40,927 nucleotides of DNA from Desulfocapsa sp. (GCA_013426795.1 JACDZF010000006.1:1-40927); one strand, 5' to 3'. Positions 1 through 8,529 are shown, numbered from the stretch's first letter. The notes: generated from the sequence alone by a model not told the origin. Numbers and translations: made by a program.

Positions 1-141
1 ACCGCTCTCACCATTGCCACCAACCGGGTGGTGGTCAAGCGCCCCAAAGGTGCTCCCCAGCTCCATGCCGGATGCCCTTCCCATACCATCGAGATGAAAA
101 ACAGCCGCTTTGATGTGTACCTCACCGGACTGTCCCGATAA
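1..141 (+). CDS. rsmJ: RsmJ-like 16S rRNA (guanine1516-N2)-methyltransferase, C-terminal end only
   Basis: An open frame runs in from the left edge and stops at TAA 139-141, giving the last 46 residues of a protein. The segment NRVVVKRPKGAP followed by SRFDVYL matches the C-terminus of RsmJ as I remember it (E. coli RVVVKRPDYAPPL and HRFDIY). RsmJ is a cytoplasmic SAM-dependent enzyme that methylates G1516 of 16S rRNA. The catalytic part lies outside the window, so the call rests only on this tail. The gene converges on the minus-strand rlmH, only 32 bp away. Finding two rRNA methyltransferases back to back is coherent but does not show co-regulation. Confidence 0.72.
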   Translation, partial: TALTIATNRVVVKRPKGAPQLHAGCPSHTIEMKNSRFDVYLTGLSR

Positions 142-173
142 CAGGGCAAGAAGAAGCTCCTGCCAGTCCCTGC

Positions 174-641
174 TTATTTATGATACTTCTCTCCGGCCCG
201 GATGGTATGGGCCCGATACAGCTGCTCCAGAAGAAAAAGTCGGGTCATGTCATGGGTAAAGGTCATCTGCGACAGGGAGAGAAGAAGATCGGCCTTGTCC
301 ACCAGGGCCTTGGAATGACCAAAGGGGCCGCCAATAAGCAGGCTCACCTGCTTGATTCCCTGCTGTTCCCACTGACCGATCAACTCCGCCAGTCCCTCCG
401 AGGTGAACTGGCGACCACGAAAATCCAGGGCAACCTTCAAGGCCCCGGCGGGGACATGGCTAAGGAGCAGGCGGCCATCCTCCTCCCTTTCCTGCTCTTC
501 ACTCCATGGGGCTTTTTTCCTGTGCTGGACCTGTTTCACCGACACCCGGGTATAATGCTGGAGGCGCCCGGTAAACTCCGTTATCCCCTCGCTCAAATAG
601 CTGTCCTTGGTCTTTCCCAGCAGGAGAATCTCAAAAATCAC
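174..641 (-). CDS. rlmH: 23S rRNA (pseudouridine1915-N3)-methyltransferase RlmH
   Basis: The 155-residue product has the usual RlmH length. RlmH is a small SPOUT-class methyltransferase that acts as a homodimer on pseudouridine 1915 in helix 69 of 23S rRNA on the 70S ribosome. Visible signatures are the SAM-binding loop LLIGGPFGHS near residues 101-110 (E. coli LIGGPEGLS), then LSLSQMTFTHDMTRLFLLEQ and the C-terminal LYRAHTIRAGEKYHK with the conserved YHK ending. The start codon is GTG (641-639), with a purine-rich AGGAGAG about 9 nt upstream. It is the last gene of the minus-strand cluster yqgE-ykgJ-rlmH, 40 bp after ykgJ. Confidence 0.96.
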   Translation of the reverse strand: MIFEILLLGKTKDSYLSEGITEFTGRLQHYTRVSVKQVQHRKKAPWSEEQEREEDGRLLLSHVPAGALKVALDFRGRQFTSEGLAELIGQWEQQGIKQVSLLIGGPFGHSKALVDKADLLLSLSQMTFTHDMTRLFLLEQLYRAHTIRAGEKYHK

Positions 642-681
642 GGCTGATCACTCTCCTGCCATGGACGAGTTCCTTGAAATT

Positions 682-1083
682 TCAGCACTGCACCGTTCCC
701 TGGGCGTCGATGATGGACTGGAGAATCCGGCAGAACTCCTCGTAGGAGATCTGCTGATTGATTCCGGGGCATGACGCCTTGATCGTCTTGAAATTAGTGG
801 CATCGGTGAGCAGCGACGGGTGCATGGGCCACTGCGCGCAACGCCAGGGCCGACCGGTATAGATGGTGCAGCCCTTGTCGAAGAAAATACAGTGTCCATC
901 AACGACTTTCATCTGGACAATATTGCCGGTCACCCGCCAGTATTTTTTCCGGACCTCCTCTTCGCTCAGGCCCAGGGCCTCCACCATCCGCCGCTGATCC
1001 CCCTCGTCCAGGGAAACGGTGGTCTTGCCCATACAGCAATAGCCGCAGCGCACACATTCAAAAATCTGTTTCATCTCATCCAT
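682..1083 (-). CDS. YkgJ-family cysteine-cluster (putative Fe/Zn-binding) protein
   Basis: This 133-residue protein carries the N-terminal CVRCGYCC cluster at residues 10-17, followed by a second cysteine-rich stretch (GHCIFFDKGCTIYTGRPWRC) and a later Cys in KASCPGI. That spacing is the hallmark of the YkgJ/UPF0153 family, thought to bind Zn or an Fe-S cluster. No biochemical function is established for the family. Start ATG at 1083 has a GAGGCAGG-type ribosome site just upstream. It lies 29 bp after yqgE and 40 bp before rlmH, so the three genes are probably one transcript. Confidence 0.88.
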   Translation of the reverse strand: MDEMKQIFECVRCGYCCMGKTTVSLDEGDQRRMVEALGLSEEEVRKKYWRVTGNIVQMKVVDGHCIFFDKGCTIYTGRPWRCAQWPMHPSLLTDATNFKTIKASCPGINQQISYEEFCRILQSIIDAQGTVQC

Positions 1084-1112
1084 AGCACCTGCCTCTTTGC
1101 AAGAAAAATATT

Positions 1113-1688
1113 TCAGGCATTCCCCACCACATCATCATAGGTGGAAATATCAATTCCATAGAGCATTGCCGCCCGCTGCCATTTATCGGAATCGGGGACA
1201 TCAAAGATAATGGCGTCATCACCGGGAACCACCAGCCACCCCTCGGCAATAAGCTCCAATTCCAGCTGGCCCGGCCTCCATCCCGCGTATCCCAGAAGGA
1301 AGAGATACTTTTCCGGACCCTGACTCCGGGCAATATCCTCAAGAACCTTGGCGTCACGGCTTAAAGAAATGGTCGGAGTGATCGAAAGCTGCTGGTCTGC
1401 CTGATATTCTGAACTGAACAGGATACAGGCGGTGGTGGGCTCCACCGGCCCGCCATTATAGACCGGGGGAAAAAATTTCTCGGGCACGGTAAGATTGGCT
1501 CCCCGAAAGATATCTTCCATGCTCAGAAAATAATTGGGGCGATTGATGACAAGGGCCATCGCTCCTTCATGGCCATGGGCACAGATATAGAGCACCTGCT
1601 CACTGAAACGGGGATCAGGCATGCGGGGTGTTGAGATCAGAAACGAACCGGTAAGGGTGTCAATTATGGCGTTATTCTCTGGATTCAT
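1113..1688 (-). CDS. YqgE/AlgH family protein (UPF0301)
   Basis: The 191-residue product begins with the typical LTGSFLISTPRMPDPRFSEQ segment, followed by VLYICAHGHEGAMALVINRP, which are the two most conserved blocks of the YqgE/AlgH family. The C-terminal half has FLLGYAGWRPGQLELE, another family signature. AlgH was first named as an alginate regulator in Pseudomonas, but a direct DNA-binding role has not held up and the molecular function is unknown. It is the first gene of the minus-strand cluster with ykgJ and rlmH. A good -10 hexamer lies about 28 nt upstream of its ATG. Confidence 0.94.
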   Translation of the reverse strand: MNPENNAIIDTLTGSFLISTPRMPDPRFSEQVLYICAHGHEGAMALVINRPNYFLSMEDIFRGANLTVPEKFFPPVYNGGPVEPTTACILFSSEYQADQQLSITPTISLSRDAKVLEDIARSQGPEKYLFLLGYAGWRPGQLELELIAEGWLVVPGDDAIIFDVPDSDKWQRAAMLYGIDISTYDDVVGNA

Positions 1689-1715
1689 ATCTGTTCAATT
1701 CATTCCATCCGATGT

Positions 1716-1721
1716 ATTATA
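1716..1721 (-). promoter_or_regulatory. candidate -10 box for the yqgE-ykgJ-rlmH cluster
   Basis: On the minus strand this reads TATAAT exactly, about 28 nt before the yqgE start, in the 191-bp divergent gap between yqgE and glgB. No convincing -35 is seen at 16-18 bp spacing, so this is only half a promoter. No equally good match was found for glgB on the other strand. Confidence 0.35.
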
Positions 1722-1879
1722 AAGAAGTTCTGTGTATCCGAATAAATGTTTTGAATCCTATCAGAGTTGGCATCTTTTCGTCAAGAACTACCATTGGCCA
1801 ACATCTGTAAGAGCAATGGAAGCCATTCTGCTCCATTGATTCGGGATCAAAAACTCCAAGCAAAAGTGAGAGAAACTCC

Positions 1880-4090
1880 ATGAATGAACATCGCGACAGG
1901 ATACTCAATGCCACGCACCATGACCCTTTTCAGTTTCTGGGCGTGCATTTCACCGGAGATCAGGAACAGATGGTGGTGATTCGCACCTTTCAGCCCCACG
2001 CGGCCTCCGTTACCCTGGTGACCGCCTCCTTCTCCCTTCCCATGATCAAGAGCTGTGATGAGGGTCTGTTCGAGCTGGAGATGGATCGGGCCGCCTTTCC
2101 CGACATCGACCTTGATCCATACAACTATCAGTTCCAGATCACCTATTTTGACGGAAGCATCCACACCCTCAATGACCCCTACCGATTTCTGCCGGCCCTC
2201 GATGAGCAGGATCGCTATCTTTTTAATTTTGGCACCCATTACCAGCTCTACGACCACATGGGGGCCCATCTGACCCAGCGATCCGGCATCAAGGGCACCA
2301 TTTTTCGGGTCTGGGCCCCGGCGGCCACGCGAGTCTCGGTACTGGGTAATTTTAACGGCTGGGACGGTCGGGTTCATCCCATGCGCTGCCTGGGAGATTC
2401 GGGGATATGGGAACTTTTCCTGCCCGGAATCGGCGAGAATGAACTCTATAAATTCGAGATTCGCACCCAGCATGGCGAGATTCTTCAAAAAAACGACCCC
2501 TTCCAGTTCTATGGCGAGCTCCGCCCCAGAACCGCCTCCATCATCCGCCCCCTGGATCACTACTCCTGGCAGGACAAGCAATGGCAGCAGAGCCGAATCG
2601 CCCCCCCCCCATACGAACAGCCCATGGCCATCTACGAGGCCCATCCCGGCTCCTGGCAGCGGGACCCGGCTGACCCCGATCGCTTTCTCACCTTTCGCGA
2701 ACTGGCCGACAAGCTGATTCCCTATGTCCAGAAACTGGGGTTCACCCACATCGAACTGATGCCGGTGATGGAGCACCCGCTGGACGAATCCTGGGGCTAC
2801 CAGGTCACCGGCCCCTTCAGCATGACCAGCCGCTACGGGATTCCAGAGGATTTCATGTACTTTGTTGATCAGTGCCACCAGAACGGCATCGGCGTGATCC
2901 TCGACTGGGTGCCGGCCCATTTTCCCAAGGATGCCCACAGTCTGGCCCGTTTTGACGGAACCGCCCTGTTTGAACACGAAGACCCGCGAAAGGGGGAACA
3001 TCAGGAATGGGGGACCTATATCTACAACTATGGCCGCCGCGAGGTCAGCAACTACCTCATCGCCAACGCCCTCTTCTGGCTGGACAAATACCATATTGAC
3101 GGGCTCCGGGTGGATGCCGTGGCCTCCATGCTCTATCTCGATTATGCGCGCAAGGATGGAGAATGGGTTCCCAACGCCTATGGCGGCCGGGAGAATCTGG
3201 AGGCCATTGAATTTATCCGCCATCTCAACTCCATCATCTATGAGCGTCATCCCGGCACCCTTATGATCGCCGAGGAGTCCACCAGTTTTTACGGGGTCTC
3301 CAAGCCTGCCAGTATCGGGGGTTTGGGTTTTGGCTTCAAGTGGAATATGGGCTGGATGAATGATATCCTCACCTACTTCGGCAAGGACCCCCTGTACCGT
3401 CGCTATTATCATAACAACCTCACCTTCTCCATCATGTACGCCTTTTCCGAGAATTTCATCCTCCCCCTCTCCCACGACGAAGTGGTGCACGGCAAACGAT
3501 CCCTGCTGGACAAGATGCCGGGTGATCTGTGGCAGAAATTCGCCAATCTGCGCCTGCTTCTGCTCACCATGTGGATGCATCCGGGGAAAAAGCTGCTCTT
3601 TATGGGCAATGAATTCGGACAATGGACGGAATGGTACTGCAAACAGAGCCTGGACTTTCATCTCCTCGATGAAGATCCCCTCCATGCCCAGATGCTGATC
3701 TTTGTCGAGGAGCTGAATCGGCTCTACCGGGCCAACCCCTGCCTGTGGCAGCTGGATTTCAGCCCGGAAGGCTTTCAATGGCTGGACCTTGAAGATCGGC
3801 AGAATTCAATTATCTCTTACGTCCGATACGGCAAAGACCGCTCCGACCATCTGGTCTGCCTGTTCAACTATACCCCCCAGACCCATTATGACTCCAAGCT
3901 GGGACTGCCCACCGGCAGCAGCTATGAGCAGGTCTTCTGCTCGGATGCGCGGCAATACGGGGGCAGCAACGCCGTCAATATCATCCAGTATGAGGCCATG
4001 GCAGAACCCTACGCCCAGGCCCCATTTCACACCAAGATTACCGTGCCGCCTCTGGCCGGCATTATTCTACGACCTGTCCCCAGACCATAG
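1880..4090 (+). CDS. glgB: 1,4-alpha-glucan (glycogen) branching enzyme
   Basis: The 736-residue product matches the long form of GlgB (E. coli 728). It moves alpha-1,4 chains to alpha-1,6 positions during glycogen synthesis in the cytoplasm. Two N-terminal beta-sandwich modules occupy about residues 1-225: HHDPFQFLGVH, then the CBM48-like GTIFRVWAPAATRVSVLGNFNGW. A GH13 barrel follows, with the YEAHPGSW strand. The catalytic residues are in place: nucleophile Asp412 in GLRVDAV, acid/base Glu465 in MIAEEST and Asp533 in LSHDEVVHGK. An all-beta tail ends the protein. Start ATG 1880 has a weak GAGA-type ribosome site. No other glg gene is in the window; a tiny ORF starts 8 bp downstream and may be co-translated. 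Confidence 0.98.
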   Translation: MNEHRDRILNATHHDPFQFLGVHFTGDQEQMVVIRTFQPHAASVTLVTASFSLPMIKSCDEGLFELEMDRAAFPDIDLDPYNYQFQITYFDGSIHTLNDPYRFLPALDEQDRYLFNFGTHYQLYDHMGAHLTQRSGIKGTIFRVWAPAATRVSVLGNFNGWDGRVHPMRCLGDSGIWELFLPGIGENELYKFEIRTQHGEILQKNDPFQFYGELRPRTASIIRPLDHYSWQDKQWQQSRIAPPPYEQPMAIYEAHPGSWQRDPADPDRFLTFRELADKLIPYVQKLGFTHIELMPVMEHPLDESWGYQVTGPFSMTSRYGIPEDFMYFVDQCHQNGIGVILDWVPAHFPKDAHSLARFDGTALFEHEDPRKGEHQEWGTYIYNYGRREVSNYLIANALFWLDKYHIDGLRVDAVASMLYLDYARKDGEWVPNAYGGRENLEAIEFIRHLNSIIYERHPGTLMIAEESTSFYGVSKPASIGGLGFGFKWNMGWMNDILTYFGKDPLYRRYYHNNLTFSIMYAFSENFILPLSHDEVVHGKRSLLDKMPGDLWQKFANLRLLLLTMWMHPGKKLLFMGNEFGQWTEWYCKQSLDFHLLDEDPLHAQMLIFVEELNRLYRANPCLWQLDFSPEGFQWLDLEDRQNSIISYVRYGKDRSDHLVCLFNYTPQTHYDSKLGLPTGSSYEQVFCSDARQYGGSNAVNIIQYEAMAEPYAQAPFHTKITVPPLAGIILRPVPRP

Positions 4091-4098
4091 GAGATATC

Positions 4099-4299
4099 AT
4101 GACAACCCCAACCCAGCGACCCGGTGAGAGACTGAGAAATGCCATCTGCACTTTTTCCGAACTCCTCCAGCAGTATCCTGAAAAAAGCCGGGCCTCCCTC
4201 CTGCGCCAGGTGGAGATTCAGTTTGACCTTTCGCCCAAGGAATGTCATTTTTTAAATACCCACTTAACGGATTGTCAGGATCAGGGAAACCCCATCTGA
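4099..4299 (+). CDS. small hypothetical protein downstream of glgB
   Basis: This is a 66-residue, mostly helical, soluble-looking protein with no signal or membrane segment and two cysteines. I do not recognise a family. It starts 8 bp after the glgB stop and has a good ribosome site (AGGAGATATC before ATG 4099), which supports it as a real, co-transcribed gene. The sequence NAICTFSELLQQYPEKSRASLL looks like an amphipathic helix pair. A role linked to glycogen metabolism would be a guess from position alone. Confidence 0.6.
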   Translation: MTTPTQRPGERLRNAICTFSELLQQYPEKSRASLLRQVEIQFDLSPKECHFLNTHLTDCQDQGNPI

Positions 4300-4376
4300 G
4301 CACCATCATCTCGGCTCCACCACGAATTCATGAATTTTTTCCTGTATAAAACGCACTGCCCGGAGAAGAGAAGGGA

Positions 4377-5021
4377 ATGGACGCATACCAGCAGCTGATC
4401 GCCACCATCACCCTGACCATGGGAACTGCCTGGGCTGCGGGGATCAATCTCTATGCGACCATCGCGGTCCTTGGCTATCTGGGGGTCACCGGCAATATTG
4501 TTCTTCCCGAACAACTCCAGATCCTGCAAAACCCCATGGTGATCGGCGCCGCCGCTCTGATGTACGCGGTGGAATTTTTTGCCGACAAGACCCCGGGGGT
4601 GGATACCGGCTGGGACACCATCCATACCTTTATCCGGATTCCAGCCGGAGTCATGCTGGCCGCCCGGGCAGTGGGCGAGGTCAATCCAGCCGTGCTGGTT
4701 GTGGCCGGCATCCTGGGCGGTACCATTGCCGCCACCAGCCATTCCATCAAGGCCGGCTCCAGGATCCTGATCAATACCTCACCGGAACCCTTCAGCAACT
4801 GGACCGCGTCGCTGCTTGAAGATGTGGCTGTTTTCGTCGGACTCTGGGCGGCACTCCATCATCCGCTGACCTTTCTCGTTCTTTTCGGCCTCTTTATCCT
4901 GTTTGCCATCTGGCTGCTGCCACAGATCTGGCAGGGGATCACGACGCTTTTCCACTCCATCAGAACATTCTTCAGCGGCGATGCCACTCCTCCCATCCCA
5001 CCCTCCGCCCCACAGGGCTGA
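4377..5021 (+). CDS. DUF4126-family multi-spanning membrane protein
   Basis: The 214-residue product is strongly hydrophobic. Its opening ITLTMGTAWAAGINLYATIA and the glycine/alanine-rich helices around GVMLAARAVG and AGILGGTIAATSHSIKAGSR match what I recall of DUF4126, a family of small bacterial inner-membrane proteins of unknown function. About five membrane spans can be seen, with the polar ADKTPGVDTGWDTIHTF between spans two and three. The tail is rich in proline. It lies between the glgB pair and rsmE, 55 bp before rsmE. No partner hints at a substrate. Confidence 0.8.
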   Translation: MDAYQQLIATITLTMGTAWAAGINLYATIAVLGYLGVTGNIVLPEQLQILQNPMVIGAAALMYAVEFFADKTPGVDTGWDTIHTFIRIPAGVMLAARAVGEVNPAVLVVAGILGGTIAATSHSIKAGSRILINTSPEPFSNWTASLLEDVAVFVGLWAALHHPLTFLVLFGLFILFAIWLLPQIWQGITTLFHSIRTFFSGDATPPIPPSAPQG

Positions 5022-5076
5022 TCCTTTTTTTCTTCCATTCAATTCGCGCCGGCCCATACCACTTGTCCTCAAAGTC

Positions 5077-5853
5077 ATGAATATTATTCTCTTAGAAAGA
5101 CCGGAAGTCCAGATCGACACCGTCACCCTCACCGACCGCCGGGCCACTCATCTGGTCAAGGTCCTCGGGGTACGCCCCGGCGATACGGTTCGTATCGGTA
5201 TTCTTGATGGCCCCCAGGGAATGGGAACGGTGACTGAAATCAGCAAACGCTCTCCCTTTCAGGTGAGGTTAACGGTGCAGTTTGCTGCCGAAAGAGATGC
5301 GTGTCCAGAAGACCAGCCTTTTATTGATCTGCTCCTGGCCCTCCCCCGTCCCATCATGCTCCGGCGCATCTTCAGCCAGGCGGCAGCCCTGGGCGTGGGA
5401 AATATCTTTATCACCCATGCCCAGCGGGTGGAAAAGAGTTTCTGGAACGCCAGTCTGCTCAACGAAGAGGAATATCGGCCCCATCTGCTCCAGGGGCTCG
5501 AGCAGGCCATCGATACACGGGTTCCGAAGGTCCATATCCATGGGCGCTTCAAGCCCTTTATCGAGGATATTCTTCCCGATAAAATCGCGAATTACAGCCA
5601 TCTCCTCATTGCCCATCCCGACAGCAGCTCCCCCCTTAGGGATGTCATCGTCGATGTCCCTGGGAATATCCTGGTGGCCATTGGCCCGGAAGGGGGGTGG
5701 ATTGATTACGAGTTGGATCGATTCGCGGAATGCGGCTTTACCGCCTTTTCACTGGGAAAGCGGATCTTGAAGGTGGATACGGCGGTGGTTACCATCCATG
5801 CCCGCCTCTCTGAACGCAGGGATCTGCTGAGATTGGATCCGGGAAATCAGTAA
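5077..5853 (+). CDS. rsmE: 16S rRNA (uracil1498-N3)-methyltransferase RsmE
   Basis: RsmE is a dimeric SPOUT methyltransferase that modifies U1498 of 16S rRNA in the assembled 30S subunit. The frame is open from 4903, but the family begins at MNIILLERPEV, so ATG 5077 is chosen; it gives 258 residues, close to the usual 240-260. An N-terminal PUA-like domain holds RATHLVKVLGVRPGDTVRIG. The C-terminal knot has VAIGPEGGWIDYELDRF and then FSLGKRILKVDTA, the SAM-binding loops conserved across the family. The ribosome site is weak. It follows the DUF4126 gene closely. Confidence 0.95.
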   Translation: MNIILLERPEVQIDTVTLTDRRATHLVKVLGVRPGDTVRIGILDGPQGMGTVTEISKRSPFQVRLTVQFAAERDACPEDQPFIDLLLALPRPIMLRRIFSQAAALGVGNIFITHAQRVEKSFWNASLLNEEEYRPHLLQGLEQAIDTRVPKVHIHGRFKPFIEDILPDKIANYSHLLIAHPDSSSPLRDVIVDVPGNILVAIGPEGGWIDYELDRFAECGFTAFSLGKRILKVDTAVVTIHARLSERRDLLRLDPGNQ

Positions 5854-6111
5854 CAAGAGAAATCCCCATTCCTGTTATTCAAAGCATCCCGACCTCCGGC
5901 ATTGCGCCCATGACGTGGGTCAGAGAAAAGATCAGGCTGGAACTGGCCACCATTCATTCCAGTTTTGCAAAATGGAGCGCGCGCTTGGGAGACCAGCAAA
6001 GTGCCCCCCGAAGCAGCCAGCGATCAAAAGGGAAATGATCCTGTTGACGATGCTCTTGTTGACTGATATGCCGCAGAAACAGTGATGATTTTTTTAAAAA
6101 AACTGTTTCAC
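5854..6111. other. non-coding stretch between rsmE and the left inverted repeat
   Basis: No credible reading frame, tRNA or promoter was found here. Near its right end is a hairpin with 8-bp arms GAAACAGT (6076-6083) and ACTGTTTC (6102-6109), whose loop contains a self-complementary T7A7 run. It ends two bases before the left copy of the 80-82 bp inverted repeat. No T-tract follows the right arm, so it is not a clear rho-independent terminator for rsmE. Confidence 0.5.
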
Positions 6112-6193
6112 TTTAGTGCCTTACAGATTATTTTCTTGTTTTTTTTGCAAGAATAGAATCTGCGAAAGGCTCGTATCCCGTTTATCGGGGTTA
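6112..6193 (+). repeat. left copy of an 82/80-bp inverted repeat bracketing gpmI-csp
   Basis: This segment is the near-exact reverse complement of 8527-8606. Aligning by eye gives about 6 mismatches and a 2-bp length difference in the T-run over 82 positions. The copy holds an imperfect internal hairpin around the T8 run and a short hairpin CCCG-tttat-CGGG at its right end. It stands about 120 bp upstream of the gpmI start. No transposase or clear target-site duplication was seen. Confidence 0.88.
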
Positions 6194-6314
6194 GACCAAT
6201 ATGAATCGGACACTCTATTTCAGTGGAATATCACTTTCAATTAAGGAATAATAACGAGGCATCTCGACCTTGCGCAAAGAAATTTCACAGAAGAGCAACC
6301 ATCAACCAGGAGCT

Positions 6315-7973
6315 ATGATGCCCGAACCGCACTTGGAAAAGCTTCCAGGCTACCGTCCCTTTCCCGGACCGGTGGTGACAGTCATTATGGATGGGGTGGG
6401 GATCGGCCCCGAGACGGAAAGCAACGGGGTCTTTATGGCCTACACCCCCGTCCTTGATGAGTTGATGAAAGGCAGGCTGACCACCAGACTGAAGGCCCAT
6501 GGCACCGCCGTGGGACTGCCCTCCGATGATGATATGGGGAACTCTGAGGTGGGACACAATGCCCTGGGCGCCGGGCGCGTCTTTGCGCAAGGGGCTAAAC
6601 TGGTCAATGAGGCCCTGAAAAACGGCACGGCCTTTACCAGCAAGGCCTGGCAGGAGGTGCTCCGTCGCGCGTCCACCGGCGGCACCCTGCACCTCATCGG
6701 CCTGATCTCGGATGGCAACGTGCACAGCCATACCGATCACCTCTACGCCCTGCTCGCCCGATGTGTGTGTGACAAAATTCGCAGGGTCAGGGTGCACGGC
6801 CTCCTCGACGGGCGGGACGTGGCCCCGAAAAGCGCGCTCCAATATTTTGCCCCCCTGGAACAAAGGTTACGGGAACTGTCGGTGGATGGCCGGGATTATT
6901 GTATGGCCTCCGGCGGTGGTCGGATGATCACCACCATGGATCGCTATGGTGCCGACTGGTCCGTTGTTGAACGGGGCTGGAAGGCCCATGTTCTGGGAAT
7001 AGGCAGGCCGTTTCCCTCGGCCTGTGAAGCCATTCGTACCTACTACATTGAAGATCCGGCCATGACTGATCAGTATATGGAGAGTTTTGTCGTGACTAGA
7101 AACGATAAGCCGGTGGGAGTGATGGAGGATGGTGACGCGGTTATCCTTTGGAACTTCCGCGGAGATCGGGCCATTGAAATCTCACGCGCCTTTGATGAAG
7201 GGGAATCTTCGGCCTTTCCCTACTTCGACCGACAACGCATTCCAGATCTTTTTTACGCCGGGATTATGCAGTACGACGGCGACGCCCTGATCCCCGCCCA
7301 TTATCTGGTGGAACCACCAGCCATTGACCGCCCTTTAAGCGAATACCTCTGTGCCGAGGGCGTCAGCTCCTACGCCATCTCCGAAACCCAGAAGTTCGGC
7401 CATGTGACCTATTTCTGGAATGGAAACCGCTCCGGCTATATTGATGAAAAACTGGAGACCTATGTGGAAATCCCCTCGGACAGGGTTACCTTTGACCTGC
7501 GGCCCTGGATGCAGGCGGCACAAATCACCGATCAGGTCATCGCCGCCATTGAAAGCGGCAGGTATAAATTTATCCGCCTCAATCTCGCCAACGGCGATAT
7601 GGTTGGCCATACCGGGGTGGTCATCTCGGTACGCATCGCCGTTGAGACCGTCGATTTATGCCTCAAAAGAATTCTCACTGCCCTCCAAAAAGCGAACGGC
7701 ATTGCCCTGATTACCGCCGATCATGGCAACGCGGATTGCATGTGGACTGAAAAAAACGGCGAGCGGACGGCCATGGTGGCACACACCAGAAACCCCGTTC
7801 CCCTGATCATCCATGACTTTAACGGCAACAATGACTTTCAGCTTGCCCATCTCGCCCAGCCGGGACTGTCCAATGTGGCGGCAACGCTCTGTAATCTCCT
7901 TGGATTCATGGCGCCGCAGGAGTATGACCAGTCCCTGTTACTCCCCTTGGGCGAAGCACGATCCGATGGATAA
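6315..7973 (+). CDS. gpmI: 2,3-bisphosphoglycerate-independent phosphoglycerate mutase, long (trypanosomatid/plant-like) type
   Basis: This metal-dependent enzyme interconverts 3- and 2-phosphoglycerate in glycolysis and gluconeogenesis. The frame is open from a TTG at 6270, but ATG 6315 has AGGAG just upstream, giving 552 residues; typical bacterial GpmI is about 510. The alkaline-phosphatase-like half starts VTVIMDGVGIGPE. The catalytic Ser77 lies in DMGNSEVGHNALGAGRV, and the second metal site is in ITADHGNADC. Blocks such as SETQKFGHVTYFWNGNRSG and ASGGGRM-TMDRY-ADWS-VERGW resemble the Leishmania enzyme as I remember it (553 residues). The gene lies with csp between two inverted repeats. 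Function is sure; the phylogenetic placement is an inference. Confidence 0.95.
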   Translation: MMPEPHLEKLPGYRPFPGPVVTVIMDGVGIGPETESNGVFMAYTPVLDELMKGRLTTRLKAHGTAVGLPSDDDMGNSEVGHNALGAGRVFAQGAKLVNEALKNGTAFTSKAWQEVLRRASTGGTLHLIGLISDGNVHSHTDHLYALLARCVCDKIRRVRVHGLLDGRDVAPKSALQYFAPLEQRLRELSVDGRDYCMASGGGRMITTMDRYGADWSVVERGWKAHVLGIGRPFPSACEAIRTYYIEDPAMTDQYMESFVVTRNDKPVGVMEDGDAVILWNFRGDRAIEISRAFDEGESSAFPYFDRQRIPDLFYAGIMQYDGDALIPAHYLVEPPAIDRPLSEYLCAEGVSSYAISETQKFGHVTYFWNGNRSGYIDEKLETYVEIPSDRVTFDLRPWMQAAQITDQVIAAIESGRYKFIRLNLANGDMVGHTGVVISVRIAVETVDLCLKRILTALQKANGIALITADHGNADCMWTEKNGERTAMVAHTRNPVPLIIHDFNGNNDFQLAHLAQPGLSNVAATLCNLLGFMAPQEYDQSLLLPLGEARSDG

Positions 7974-8328
7974 TGGTACTCTCCCCATTATGGTTCACTG
8001 TTGAAGCCTGGACCACGGGAATGATAGTGCCTTTCAGACGGTTTTGTGTTGTTTTCCAGGAGAACCATCTTCGCAAGACACCTGTTCCGTTCGTGAGGGA
8101 TTAGAAAATGATTAAATTTCTCAAATCCCGACGGACCATTTATTTTTTTCTGGTTTTTCAGGTTTCTATTTGATATAAAAATATCGAGTATTCACCGTGT
8201 AGTGTTTCAGCTAGTCAGTGATACAGCCATATTGAAAGAAGATTTAATATGTGCCTTATTTGTTGTTAGTTTAAATTACTGCACAGATTCATGGTAATTT
8301 GATTAAAAATCAGGAGCGAAAAGGCATT
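7974..8328. other. 355-bp A+T-rich region between gpmI and the cold-shock gene
   Basis: No credible coding frame was seen. Immediately at the gpmI stop is a weak hairpin, ATAATGG (7970-7976) with CCATTAT (7985-7991), without a following T-tract. From about 8100 on, the DNA is markedly richer in A+T than its surroundings. This is consistent with a promoter and a long 5' untranslated leader for the csp gene, as known for cspA genes elsewhere. I could not identify a specific promoter or a cold-box. Confidence 0.45.
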
Positions 8329-8529
8329 ATGTTAGAAGGCACAGTCAAGTGGTTCAATGAGTCCAAGGGATTTGGTTTTATCGAGCAGGATGGCGGGAAG
8401 GATGTTTTTGTCCACTACTCCGCGATTGCCTCAGAAGGCTTCAAGACCTTGAATGAAGGCGACAGGGTTCAGTTTGAGATTACAGAAGGCCCCAAGGGAC
8501 CTGCTGCCGCCAACGTCAAAAAGATCTAA
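8329..8529 (+). CDS. cold-shock domain protein (CspA family)
   Basis: The 66-residue product is a single cold-shock domain: [19 protein letters not shown] with RNP1 (KGFGFIE), then DVFVHYSAI with RNP2, and the usual [23 protein letters not shown] ending. Such proteins bind single-stranded RNA or DNA and melt mRNA structure, often after cold shock. The frame is open from a TTG at 8299, but ATG 8329 matches the family start and has AGGAG (8312-8316) upstream. A long A+T-rich leader precedes it. Its TAA stop is also the first triplet of the right inverted-repeat copy. Confidence 0.97.
   Translation: MLEGTVKWFNESKGFGFIEQDGGKDVFVHYSAIASEGFKTLNEGDRVQFEITEGPKGPAAANVKKI

Noticed and set aside
1847-3778. 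643-residue open frame on the minus strand opposite glgB
   Set aside because: It is a shadow of glgB: the plus-strand protein has all catalytic motifs, and the antisense product resembles no family and has no ribosome site.
6076-6109. Hairpin taken as a rho-independent terminator of rsmE
   Set aside because: The T-run lies inside the loop and no T-tract follows the right arm; it is also over 200 bp beyond the rsmE stop.
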